In this document: piece after piece, positions 1-6,095 of the stretch
Layout of the letters: each line of letters opens with the position of its first letter
How positions within the stretch are numbered: position 1 is the stretch's first letter
Assembly: GCA_030157685.1 (NCBI GenBank)
Contig: JAOAUI010000451.1
Location: 1-35,658 of the forward strand
Source: Ferruginibacter sp.
GTDB lineage: Bacteria > Bacteroidota > Bacteroidia > Chitinophagales > Chitinophagaceae
Direction: 5' to 3'
DNA length: 35,658 nt
The notes under the pieces: model-generated
Told to the model about the DNA's origin: nothing
The model's database searches: none
What the model saw: the letters and a program-made list of their open reading frames with translations, nothing else
Translations under genes and position numbers: made by a program

Positions 1-2
1 TG

Positions 3-788
3 GCGAAGTTGCGGGATACTTTTTTACTGGCAGGCGGACAAAGGTTTGACGGCAGATATAATCCGCATGGTCCTGATCATGGTCCCGGGTTTAAACAGGA
101 GTACAGCAATGAAATCAGGAAATTCACCATTGAATATGATAAGGAAACTCCGGGTATAAAAAATTATTCAGCAATTAATGACAGTGTCAATCTTCACCGC
201 AGAGATTATAATTTAGTGCCGCAGGTATTTAAAAATGATGAACTGGGCTTCACCATGTTTTCAGGCGTTTTTCAATACAACCAGGATGTTCCGTTTACCA
301 ACTTTGTTGATATAGCAGGTGGAACTTATAAAGTGAATACTGGTTTTGAGCAGAAATTCAGTCACTATCATACTGCGGTAATGCCCATTTATGATAGAGC
401 TGCCGCTTCTATGTACTCTGTCTTTTTTGGCGGTATAGCCAGGTATTATCCCGATAAAAATGGTAAAACTATAGATAATAAAGATGTACCTTTTACCAAA
501 ACAATCAGCGTTGTTATCAGAAAAGATGAAAAGGAGGAGGAGATTTTTTTACCGGTACAAATGCCCGGCTATTTGGGTGCAGCTGCCGAATTTATTTTTA
601 TGCCCGATACCAGGATGTATATGGAGGGAATTGCTGATGCCGGTTCTGTGCAGAACGAAGAAAATTTCGTTGGGTATATTGTAGGCGGTATTAACAGCAG
701 CGTAAATAATATTTTCTTTGATAATACCGGGAATGAAAGCAAGGCAAATGGCAAAATCATCAAAGTGTATATGAAGAGAATGAAATAA
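3..788 (+). CDS. C-terminal part of a kelch/beta-propeller-like protein (5' end outside window)
   Basis: The reading frame is open to the left edge, so only the last 260 or so residues are present; the TTG at 9 is not convincing as a start. The protein has recurring short hydrophobic strands ending in Gly-Gly or Ser-Gly (AGGQRFDGRYN near the start, FSGVFQ, FFGGIARYY, VGGINSS), each followed by aromatic and polar loops, which is how kelch-type beta-propeller blades look. No catalytic motif, membrane segment or T9SS sorting domain is visible in this portion. It ends in a basic KVYMKRMK tail. It lies upstream of the sulfur island and carries none of that island's operator sites, so I do not assign it to that system. 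A family name beyond propeller-like is not supported. Confidence 0.6.
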   Translation, partial: AKLRDTFLLAGGQRFDGRYNPHGPDHGPGFKQEYSNEIRKFTIEYDKETPGIKNYSAINDSVNLHRRDYNLVPQVFKNDELGFTMFSGVFQYNQDVPFTNFVDIAGGTYKVNTGFEQKFSHYHTAVMPIYDRAAASMYSVFFGGIARYYPDKNGKTIDNKDVPFTKTISVVIRKDEKEEEIFLPVQMPGYLGAAAEFIFMPDTRMYMEGIADAGSVQNEENFVGYIVGGINSSVNNIFFDNTGNESKANGKIIKVYMKRMK

Positions 789-830
789 AGCCAGGCCAAT
801 AAGTATCAAACCAGAAACAGCATCAGCAAT

Positions 831-932
831 ATGAAGAAGTGGCCGGCATGGTTGAAATTACTGACAGTATGCATCTTTTGTGTGTTACTGGTTTGGGCAG
901 TTGTTGTGATAATCGGAAAGGCAACGGTTTAG
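831..932 (+). CDS. Possible 33-residue single-pass membrane peptide
   Basis: An ATG at 831 opens a 33-codon frame ending in TAG at 932. The product starts MKKWPAWLKLL, continues with about 19 hydrophobic residues including CIFCVLLVWAVVVII, and ends GKATV. A positive N-terminus before one hydrophobic helix is the usual form of a small membrane protein, and the frame falls cleanly between the preceding stop and the operator at 938. There is no Shine-Dalgarno sequence, which is common in Bacteroidota, and no family can be named. It may be a chance open frame. Confidence 0.35.
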   Translation: MKKWPAWLKLLTVCIFCVLLVWAVVVIIGKATV

Positions 933-937
933 TGATT

Positions 938-982
938 TGTAATAAATGTTACAGAGCATTAACCGACAATTGTTTAATTTAC
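938..982 (+). promoter_or_regulatory. Crp/Fnr-type operator A and promoter of the DUF2892 gene
   Basis: The operator is TGTAATAAATGTTACA at 938-953, matching 11 of 12 fixed bases of TGTAAC-N4-GTTACA. A weak Bacteroidota -7 element, TAATTTAC, lies at 975-982 (4 of 6 fixed bases of TAnnTTTG). The centre-to-centre distance is 33 bp, identical to three other sites in the window. It sits 46 bp before the ATG at 1000. The geometry is that of a class II activator site, with the operator standing where a -33 element would be. Confidence 0.65.
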
Positions 983-999
983 TTTTAAAATTATTTAGT

Positions 1000-1209
1000 A
1001 TGAAAAAGAATATGGGTAACACAGACCGCATTATACGCCTGCTGCTGGCAGCGGTTGTAGCAGTTTTATATTTTACCAATGTCATCACCGGTACGTTGGG
1101 CATTGTATTGCTTTTGGTAGCAGGCGTATTTGTATTAACAAGCCTCATAAGCTTTTGCCCGCTTTATACTTTAATAGGCTTAAATACCTGCCCGGCTAAA
1201 AAGAAATAA
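1000..1209 (+). CDS. DUF2892 / YgaP-type transmembrane protein
   Basis: This is a 69-residue membrane protein starting MKKNMGNTDRIIR. Two hydrophobic helices (about residues 11-30 and 33-52) are followed by SFCPLYTLIGLNTCPAKKK. The N-terminal NMGNTDRIIRLLL and the C-terminal CPLY...NTC pattern are characteristic of the DUF2892 family. In E. coli YgaP this membrane domain is fused to a rhodanese; here the rhodaneses are separate genes about 4 kb downstream. The frame extends upstream to 946, but that extension overlaps the operator, and the ATG at 1000 gives the normal family N-terminus. It is probably its own transcription unit under operator A. Its precise function is unknown; a role in handling sulfane sulfur at the inner membrane is inferred from context. 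Confidence 0.85.
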   Translation: MKKNMGNTDRIIRLLLAAVVAVLYFTNVITGTLGIVLLLVAGVFVLTSLISFCPLYTLIGLNTCPAKKK

Positions 1210-1405
1210 AGTTGTAGCCGCAATTGAAATACTAATTGCCGGTTTATTTGTCCCGTGTTTTTGTAACGCCTTAATAGATTGTTATTTCGGGTATGTGCCT
1301 GTATTTTAATAATCATCCTGCCTGTTCTTTCTCCAAAATTCGTAATATGCTTTCTGCATGAGCAACATCATATTGCTGTATGAGGCTTATCATAGTTGGG
1401 TATTA
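1210..1405. other. Intergenic segment before the osmC-sqr operon
   Basis: No clear stem-loop terminator follows the DUF2892 gene. On the - strand an ATG at 1393 opens a 26-codon frame that ends at 1313 (product begins MISLIQQYDVAHAESI). It has no recognised relative and overlaps only non-coding sequence, so it may be a small gene, a remnant or chance. Nothing else is recognisable until operator B. Confidence 0.4.
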
Positions 1406-1450
1406 TGTGATATAAGTTACAATGCCGCAGTTTTTTTTGGCACAATTTTG
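1406..1450 (+). promoter_or_regulatory. Crp/Fnr-type operator B and promoter of the osmC-sqr operon
   Basis: The operator is TGTGATATAAGTTACA at 1406-1421 (10 of 12 fixed bases; the left half resembles classical CRP TGTGA). The -7 element is CAATTTTG at 1443-1450, 5 of 6 fixed bases of TAnnTTTG. The centre-to-centre distance is again 33 bp. No TTG-type -33 box is present at the expected place, as expected for an activator-dependent promoter. The ATG of the first gene is at 1485. Confidence 0.7.
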
Positions 1451-1484
1451 AGTTGTAATTAGATTATCAACTTAAAAAAATGTT

Positions 1485-1940
1485 ATGGAAACCGCTTATC
1501 ATTACGAAGTAAAAGTGAATTGGGAAGCCGACAGAAAAGGCTCAATGAGTTCTCCCGTTTTAAATACAAAAATAGAAGTGGCAACGCCACCTGAATTTCC
1601 AAAGGGCATGCCGGGCATCTGGTCTCCCGAGCATTTGCTGGTAGCTGCAGTTAACAGTTGCCTGATGACAACCTTCCTGGCCATTGCAGAAAACTTCAAA
1701 TTCGATTTTATAGATTTTGAAAGTAATGCCAATGGTACACTTGAAAAAGTGGATGGAAAATTTATGATGAGCGAAGTTATCCTGTCTCCGGTGTTAACCA
1801 TTGCCCCTGATGCAGATAAAGAGAAAGCCATCCGTATCCTGGAAAAATCAGAAGCAGCCTGCCTGATTTCTAATTCTGTAAAAGCAAAAATTGTTTTTAA
1901 GCCCGAAATTAAAATAACTGAACTGGTAGAACCAGTTTAA
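1485..1940 (+). CDS. OsmC family peroxiredoxin-like protein
   Basis: The 151-residue length is normal for OsmC/Ohr-family proteins, which reduce organic peroxides and, in some members, persulfides using two cysteines. The two expected cysteines are present: C59 in the AVNSCLMTTF stretch at the start of the central helix, and C126 in AACLISNSVKAKI. The GIWSPEHLLVAA segment before C59 is also typical. There is no signal peptide, so it is cytoplasmic. It is the first gene of a four-gene unit with sqr starting 12 bp downstream. That position favours protection against, or turnover of, low-molecular-weight persulfides made by sulfide oxidation (inference). Its regulation is probably through operator B. 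Confidence 0.9.
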   Translation: METAYHYEVKVNWEADRKGSMSSPVLNTKIEVATPPEFPKGMPGIWSPEHLLVAAVNSCLMTTFLAIAENFKFDFIDFESNANGTLEKVDGKFMMSEVILSPVLTIAPDADKEKAIRILEKSEAACLISNSVKAKIVFKPEIKITELVEPV

Positions 1941-1952
1941 AAACTAACTTAT

Positions 1953-3188
1953 ATGAAACACATTGTAATCTTGGGAGCCGGAACAGCAGGAACCATGATG
2001 GCCAATCACCTGCATCACCAGTTAAAACATCCCGATTGGGAAATAACCATTATTGATGAACGGGAAGAACACCATTATCAACCTGGTTATCTTTTTTTGC
2101 CTTTTGATATTTATGCACCGGAAGATATTATCAAGACAATTGAAGAGTTTATACCAAAGGATGTAAAACTGGTTAAAAATAAAATCAACCGCATTTTACC
2201 TGCCGATAATAAAATAGAACTTACCGGCGGCGATGAGATTGCGTATGATAAACTGATCATTGCAACAGGCGCTAAAATTGCTCCGGAAGAAACCGAAGGT
2301 ATGAAAGGAGCAGAATGGCAGAAATCTGTTTTTGATTTTTACACTTTTGAAGGATCTCTTGCTTTGAGAAACAAACTGAGGGATTGGGAAGGTGGTAAAC
2401 TGGTTGTTCATATTACAGAGATGCCTATTAAATGCCCGGTAGCACCTTTGGAGTTTGCTTTTTTGGCCGATTCTTTTTTCAAACACAAACACATGCGTGA
2501 CAAAGTGGAGATCACTTATGTAACCCCATTAAGCGGTGCATTTACAAAACCAAAAGCTACCGAAGCGCTTGAACATTTATTGCATGAAAAAGGCATCAAC
2601 ATAGAACCTGATTTCGCCATAGAAAAAGTTGATAATGAAAGGAAAGAAATTGTGGATTATGGCGGCAAAGTAATTCCCTTTGATTTGCTGGTAACTGTAC
2701 CCACCAATAAAGGAGATGAATTAATGGAAAGATCAGGCATGGGCGATGATTTGAATTATGTGCCTACCAATAAAGCCACCCTGCAATCCAAAGACTATAC
2801 AAATATTTTTGTTTTAGGCGATGCCAGTAATATACCTGCTTCCAAAGCCGGTTCTGTGGCCCACTTTGAAGCAGAAATATTAACAGATAACATTCTTCGC
2901 TTTGTACATGGCGAGCCTTTGAAAGAAGAATTTGACGGACATGCAAACTGCTTTATCGAAACCGGTAATGGCAAAGCACTGCTGATAGATTTTAATTATA
3001 CCCATGAACCGGTTGAAGGAAGTTTCCCATTTCCTGGTATTGGCCCTTTGCGCTTATTAAAAGAAAGCCGGATGAATCATATGGGCAAACTGGCTTTCAG
3101 GTGGATATACTGGAACGTATTATTGAAAGGAACACATATTCCATTTGTATCAGCAACGATGTCTGAAAAAGGAAAACATTATGCTTAA
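1953..3188 (+). CDS. sqr: Sulfide:quinone oxidoreductase (FAD-dependent)
   Basis: This 411-residue flavoprotein of the disulfide oxidoreductase fold should oxidise sulfide to polysulfide or persulfide and pass the electrons to quinone at the membrane surface. The N-terminal dinucleotide fold has GAGTAG at 8-13, with the acidic end of strand 2 in IIDE. ATG is seen at 105-107 in LIIATGAKI. The second FAD motif is NIFVLGDASNIP around 284-295. C161 in IKCPVAPLEF and C333 in HANCFIETG fit the pair that forms the catalytic polysulfide bridge. The hydrophobic, aromatic C-terminus (about 380-400) fits the amphipathic membrane anchor of SQRs. A flavocytochrome c sulfide dehydrogenase subunit is the main alternative, but there is no export signal and no cytochrome partner next to it. 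Confidence 0.88.
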   Translation: MKHIVILGAGTAGTMMANHLHHQLKHPDWEITIIDEREEHHYQPGYLFLPFDIYAPEDIIKTIEEFIPKDVKLVKNKINRILPADNKIELTGGDEIAYDKLIIATGAKIAPEETEGMKGAEWQKSVFDFYTFEGSLALRNKLRDWEGGKLVVHITEMPIKCPVAPLEFAFLADSFFKHKHMRDKVEITYVTPLSGAFTKPKATEALEHLLHEKGINIEPDFAIEKVDNERKEIVDYGGKVIPFDLLVTVPTNKGDELMERSGMGDDLNYVPTNKATLQSKDYTNIFVLGDASNIPASKAGSVAHFEAEILTDNILRFVHGEPLKEEFDGHANCFIETGNGKALLIDFNYTHEPVEGSFPFPGIGPLRLLKESRMNHMGKLAFRWIYWNVLLKGTHIPFVSATMSEKGKHYA

Positions 3189-3216
3189 TTTTTTTAAATC
3201 TTTAAAATAAAAAATC

Positions 3217-3525
3217 ATGGAAAAGATAATAGCAGGTAAAAACATTACCGTAAATGAAGAAGGATACTTAACAGACTTTAGCCAATGGGATGAACAAGTA
3301 GGTGAAGCCCTTGCAGCAGAAGCCAACATTCCTTTAAGCGCAAGGCATTGGGAAATATTAAAGTATCTGCAAAACGAACAAAAAAACCAGGTTGCGCTCA
3401 GCATCAGGCGTATTGGTAAAAGCGGTGTAACTGATATCAAGGAGTTCTACCAGTTATTTCCAAATGCACCTTTAAAAACCGCAACAAAAATTGCCGGCAT
3501 ACCAAAGCCCGCCAGTTGTATTTAA
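3217..3525 (+). CDS. TusE/DsrC-family sulfur carrier
   Basis: The 102-residue protein matches the TusE/DsrC/DsvC family in full length: an N-terminal strand region, SARHWEILKYL in the middle, LFPNAPLKTATKIAGIPKPASCI at the end (quoted here only as landmarks; key residues are C101 and T90). C101 is the penultimate residue, the sulfur-carrying CysA. The position eleven residues earlier, which is CysB in true DsrC proteins of sulfite reduction, is T90. The protein should therefore carry a persulfide or pass sulfur on, as TusE does, but not form the DsrC trisulfide. It lies between sqr and a dsrE2-like gene, suggesting it accepts sulfane sulfur released from sulfide oxidation (inference). tusBCD and dsrAB are not in the window. 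Confidence 0.88.
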   Translation: MEKIIAGKNITVNEEGYLTDFSQWDEQVGEALAAEANIPLSARHWEILKYLQNEQKNQVALSIRRIGKSGVTDIKEFYQLFPNAPLKTATKIAGIPKPASCI

Positions 3526-3545
3526 TCAATTAAAATTTGTCAATT

Positions 3546-4028
3546 ATGAGTGAAAATAACGGAGCAATAAAAAAGATGATGATCATCTTATCAAAAGGAA
3601 CATTGGAAAATGTATATGCTGCTTTTGTATTGGCCAACGGAGCCCGTATGGAAGGAATTGAGTCTGAAATATTTTTTACTTTTTTCGGACTTGAAGCAGT
3701 TCATAAAAAGAAACTGGAACACCTGCATGTAGCCACAGTAGGAAATCCGGCTATGCACATGCCAACCATGCTGGGAGGTTTACCGGGTATGGAGGCGCTG
3801 GCAAGCAGCATGATGAAAAAGGAAATGGAAAAAATTGATATGCCGGATGTACATGAGTTTTTAGATATACTGACCGCTTCAGGTGTTAAATTATGGGCAT
3901 GTAAACTGGCGATGGATATGTTTCATTACAAGAAGGAAGATTTATATGAAGGCGTTGATGCAGTTATTACCGTAGGCGATTTTTATAAACAAAGCCAGGG
4001 CGAAGGTGTGCATATGCTGTTTGTATAA
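3546..4028 (+). CDS. DsrE2-like (DsrE/F/H superfamily) sulfurtransferase
   Basis: The 160-residue product begins MSENNGAIKKMMIILSKGTLEN. An in-frame TTG nine bases upstream is less likely than the ATG at 3546. The core resembles DsrE2-type proteins: an alternating beta/alpha fold (KMMIILSKG...VYAAFVLANGARMEG...IFFTFFGLEAV), a Met-rich variable stretch (70-95: several MHMPTM/GM/SMM clusters) and a conserved single cysteine, C119, in VKLWACKLAMDMF, followed by the family ending GVDAVITVGDFY. The lone cysteine is the expected persulfide carrier. In sulfur oxidisers DsrE2 proteins pass sulfur to DsrC/TusA-type carriers, and here the presumed partner is the adjacent TusE/DsrC-like protein. A perfect terminator follows about 50 bp later. 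Confidence 0.85.
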   Translation: MSENNGAIKKMMIILSKGTLENVYAAFVLANGARMEGIESEIFFTFFGLEAVHKKKLEHLHVATVGNPAMHMPTMLGGLPGMEALASSMMKKEMEKIDMPDVHEFLDILTASGVKLWACKLAMDMFHYKKEDLYEGVDAVITVGDFYKQSQGEGVHMLFV

Positions 4029-4076
4029 ACAGGAATATGTAAGACCTGGATTACGGTTTAAATTCAGTTTAGATAC

Positions 4077-4105
4077 AAAGAGCAGCTGCGGCTGCTCTTT
4101 TAGTT
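4077..4105 (+). terminator. Rho-independent terminator after the osmC-sqr-dsrE2 unit
   Basis: AAAGAGCAGC at 4077-4086 pairs perfectly with GCTGCTCTTT at 4091-4100 around a TGCG loop, and T-rich sequence follows. It ends the first sulfur operon and separates it from operator C, which begins at 4106. Confidence 0.9.
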
Positions 4106-4150
4106 TGTAACAAATGTTGCCGATATTTATGTTATTTTCAGCTTGCTTAG
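4106..4150 (+). promoter_or_regulatory. Crp/Fnr-type operator C and promoter of the DUF202 gene
   Basis: The operator is TGTAACAAATGTTGCC at 4106-4121 (perfect left half; 10 of 12 fixed bases overall). A weak -7 element, TTGCTTAG, lies at 4143-4150 (4 of 6 fixed bases of TAnnTTTG). The distance between centres is 33 bp, as at the other three sites. The next ATG is at 4172. The weak -7 match makes this the least certain of the four promoters. Confidence 0.58.
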
Positions 4151-4171
4151 TTCACTTATTAAATACTAAAT

Positions 4172-4492
4172 ATGAACACTCAAACAAACAATAATATCAA
4201 TAAAGACCTCATTCTGCGGGAGCGGCTGGCGTTACAAAGAACATCCATGAGCAACGATACAACGCTCTTATCTTTTATAAGAACGGCATTGTATTTCTCA
4301 ATTGCAGGCATGTCGGTTAATACACTGTTAAAGGTAAACTACGGGTTATGGATCGAAATTGTTTTTTGGGCAATATCGTTATGCATCTTAACAATCGGAA
4401 TTATAAAATACTTCAGGCAAAAACAAAGCCTGCGGGACAGTGAAAAACACATTGGAGATTATAAACTGAATTGGGAAGCAGATGATGAATAA
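4172..4492 (+). CDS. DUF202 family membrane protein (YidH-like)
   Basis: This 106-residue protein has the DUF202 signature: a polar N-terminus, then RERLALQRTSMSNDTTLLSFIRTALYF (key residues: the LALxRT and N-T-L-L-xxxRT elements), two transmembrane helices (about 36-54 and 60-80) and a charged cytoplasmic tail. DUF202 proteins have no established reaction. Their appearance inside this regulon, with its own operator, suggests a membrane accessory role in sulfur or redox metabolism, which is inference only. Separate transcription is supported by the terminator upstream and by operator D downstream. Confidence 0.85.
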   Translation: MNTQTNNNINKDLILRERLALQRTSMSNDTTLLSFIRTALYFSIAGMSVNTLLKVNYGLWIEIVFWAISLCILTIGIIKYFRQKQSLRDSEKHIGDYKLNWEADDE

Positions 4493-4583
4493 GCTGGTTT
4501 TATTGAAAATAAGCACACTTTTAATTCCCCGTATCTTTATTAAATAAGCCTGTTACCGGCGTCGACAGGATATCCTGCTCATA

Positions 4584-4628
4584 TGTAACCTTTGTTACTT
4601 AAATACCGCATTAGTGCATTTACATTTG
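4584..4628 (+). promoter_or_regulatory. Crp/Fnr-type operator D and promoter of the twelve-gene sulfur operon
   Basis: The operator is TGTAACCTTTGTTACT at 4584-4599, 11 of 12 fixed bases, containing the perfect dyad GTAAC-N4-GTTAC. The -7 element TACATTTG at 4621-4628 matches every fixed base of TAnnTTTG. The centre-to-centre distance is 33 bp. This is the best of the four promoters and would put the start of transcription near 4635, about a dozen bases before the ATG at 4647. The downstream operon ends with the Crp/Fnr gene. Confidence 0.75.
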
Positions 4629-4646
4629 CATTAATAAATTGAAACC

Positions 4647-4883
4647 ATGAAACAGACTATTCTTTCAAACTGGACATTAATGAGGTTCCTGCGCCTGGCA
4701 ATGGGTATTGCCATATTGGTGCAGGCTGTAATTGCAAAAGATATGCTGTTTGCTTTTGCAGGCATTGTATTTACAGCAATGCCGGTTTTTAATGTTGGAT
4801 GTTGCGGTACGACTGGCTGTGCTGCTCCGCCTAAAAAAAATCAGGATGCAACAAAAGATATTATTTATGAAGAAGTGGTTTAA
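4647..4883 (+). CDS. Small membrane protein with a Cys-rich tail motif (DUF2892-like)
   Basis: The 78-residue product has a hydrophobic body (about residues 12-50: FLRLAMGIAILVQAVI, then a second helix LFAFAGIVFTAMPVF), followed by NVGCCGTTGCAAPPKK with three cysteines and a polar tail. The arrangement resembles DUF2892/YgaP membrane domains, but the match is weaker than for the protein at 1000-1209. It is the first gene of the large operon, immediately after operator D, and its stop lies inside the next gene. The clustered cysteines at the membrane edge could bind sulfane sulfur or a metal (inference). Confidence 0.75.
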   Translation: MKQTILSNWTLMRFLRLAMGIAILVQAVIAKDMLFAFAGIVFTAMPVFNVGCCGTTGCAAPPKKNQDATKDIIYEEVV

Positions 4884-5103
4884 AAATAATGCACTGTATT
4901 TTATTGGTGCTGCCGTTGGCGCCCTTGCAGGATATGTTTACTGGCAACAGGTTGGTTGTGCATCCGGCACCTGCATGATCACATCCAAACCAATTAACAG
5001 TACCCTTTACGGAGCTATGATGGGTTCTTTGTTGTTTGGCATTTTTAAAAAAGAAAAGAAAAAAGAAATTATAAAAGAAGGAGAAAATAATCATGACATT
5101 TAA
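4867..5103 (+). CDS. DUF6132-like small membrane protein
   Basis: The ATG at 4867 overlaps the previous gene by 17 bp and yields 78 residues: MKKWFKNN, a glycine/alanine-rich helix (ALYFIGAAVGALAGYVYW), QQVGCASGTCMITS, a second helix (STLYGAMMGSLLFGIF) and a lysine-rich tail. The GC-xxx-GTC-xIxS-P-xNSTLYGAMMG pattern is familiar from short DUF6132 proteins found beside rhodaneses and thioredoxins in Bacteroidota. A longer upstream extension of the frame is rejected because it would lie wholly inside the previous gene. Translational coupling with both neighbours is likely, since it also overlaps the thioredoxin start by 11 bp. Confidence 0.8.
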   Translation: MKKWFKNNALYFIGAAVGALAGYVYWQQVGCASGTCMITSKPINSTLYGAMMGSLLFGIFKKEKKKEIIKEGENNHDI

Positions 5104-5389
5104 CGAGATCATAAATGCTGACAAACCGGTACTGGTTGATTTTTTTGCAGAATGGTGCGGACCCTGCAAAATGATGGCACCCATTCTTAAAGATGTAAAA
5201 AAAGAAGTTGGGGAAGCTGTTACCATTATTAAGGTTGATGTAGATAAAAGCCCGCAGGCCGCACAGGAATACCAGGTGCAGGGTGTACCCACACTGATAC
5301 TTTTTAAAAATGGCAAACCGCTTTGGAGACAAAGTGGAGTAGTGCCCAAAGCAGGGTTGGTTGGCGTAATAAAAAAATTCACAGTTTAA
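5093..5389 (+). CDS. trxA: Thioredoxin
   Basis: This is a 98-residue single-domain thioredoxin with the active site WCGPC (C22 and C25) after the strand VLVDFFAE, and GVPTLILFKNG containing the conserved cis-proline. There is no signal peptide, so it works in the cytoplasm as a disulfide reductase. In this operon its likely job is to release sulfur from persulfidated rhodanese, or to keep the carrier cysteines reduced (inference). The start overlaps the previous gene by 11 bp. The symbol denotes the family; a separate housekeeping thioredoxin probably exists elsewhere. Confidence 0.93.
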   Translation: MTFNEIINADKPVLVDFFAEWCGPCKMMAPILKDVKKEVGEAVTIIKVDVDKSPQAAQEYQVQGVPTLILFKNGKPLWRQSGVVPKAGLVGVIKKFTV

Positions 5390-5400
5390 AAAATAAAAAA

Positions 5401-5712
5401 ATGAACATTTTACAACAGTTATTTGGTAGTGGTCCCAAAGTAGATATTAAAGCCACCATTGCAGAAGGCGCTTTTTTAGTAGATGTAAGATCACCCGGGG
5501 AATTTAATTCAGGCCATGTAAAAGGATCGGTAAATATTCCATTAGACAGCATTACACATCAGCTGGCAAAATTTAAAAACAAAAAAAATATTATTGTATT
5601 TTGTAGAAGTGGTAACAGAAGCAGCATGGCAAAATCTATCCTTGAACAGAATGGATTTACCAACGTGGTAAACGGCGGTACATGGAATAATGTAAACCAG
5701 TATGTACAATGA
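5401..5712 (+). CDS. Cytoplasmic single-domain rhodanese
   Basis: The ATG at 5401 gives 103 residues, the usual size of a one-domain rhodanese; the open frame extends upstream into trxA but that part is not homologous. The landmarks are FLVDVRSPGEFNSGHV (strand, then substrate-site loop), VNIPLDSI, and the active-site loop CRSGNRS with C68, which forms the persulfide. There is no signal sequence. It should move sulfane sulfur from thiosulfate or persulfides to thiol acceptors in the cytoplasm. Its stop overlaps the start of the next gene (ATGA), so a cytoplasmic and an exported rhodanese are made from one coupled pair. Confidence 0.92.
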   Translation: MNILQQLFGSGPKVDIKATIAEGAFLVDVRSPGEFNSGHVKGSVNIPLDSITHQLAKFKNKKNIIVFCRSGNRSSMAKSILEQNGFTNVVNGGTWNNVNQYVQ

Positions 5713-6071
5713 AATACTTTAAATTGAGCCTTGTTGCAGTTACGCTGATGTTTGGTTTGTTGTCATGCACAAATGGCAATGAGGAATCAGGTACAACTGA
5801 AGCAAAACCCGCCGATACTGCCATTGCAAAAACAATTATTGTGGATGTAAGAACTATTGAGGAATGGGAAAATGATGGCCATGCAAATTGCAGCGTTAAC
5901 TATCCTTTAGCCGACCTGGATAAAAAAATAGAAGGACTAAAAGCCTATGATAAGATTGTTTTAGTTTGCCGCAGTGGCAGCAGGGCCGGTGTGGCCAAGG
6001 AAATGCTTGAACAGGCCGGGATTAAAAACGTTGAAAACAAAGGAGCCTGGCAGAATATTAACTGTAAGTAG
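5709..6071 (+). CDS. Rhodanese-domain lipoprotein
   Basis: The 120-residue product begins with a lipoprotein signal (MKYFKLSLVAVTLMFGLLSC; lipid-modified C20), then a short linker rich in Glu, Thr and Ala. The rhodanese domain follows, with IIVDVRTIEEWENDGHA and the active-site loop CRSGSRA (C87). Extra cysteines are C61 and C119. It would be anchored outside the cytoplasm, facing the periplasm, where it could accept sulfur from thiosulfate or from periplasmic persulfide. The four-base overlap with the upstream rhodanese implies translational coupling. Confidence 0.9.
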   Translation: MKYFKLSLVAVTLMFGLLSCTNGNEESGTTEAKPADTAIAKTIIVDVRTIEEWENDGHANCSVNYPLADLDKKIEGLKAYDKIVLVCRSGSRAGVAKEMLEQAGIKNVENKGAWQNINCK

Positions 6072-6095
6072 TTTAAAATTTGTAATTTAAAATTT

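Noticed and set aside
3217-3525. Calling the sulfur carrier true DsrC of dissimilatory sulfite metabolism
   Set aside because: CysB is missing (T90), and no dsrAB genes are in the window.
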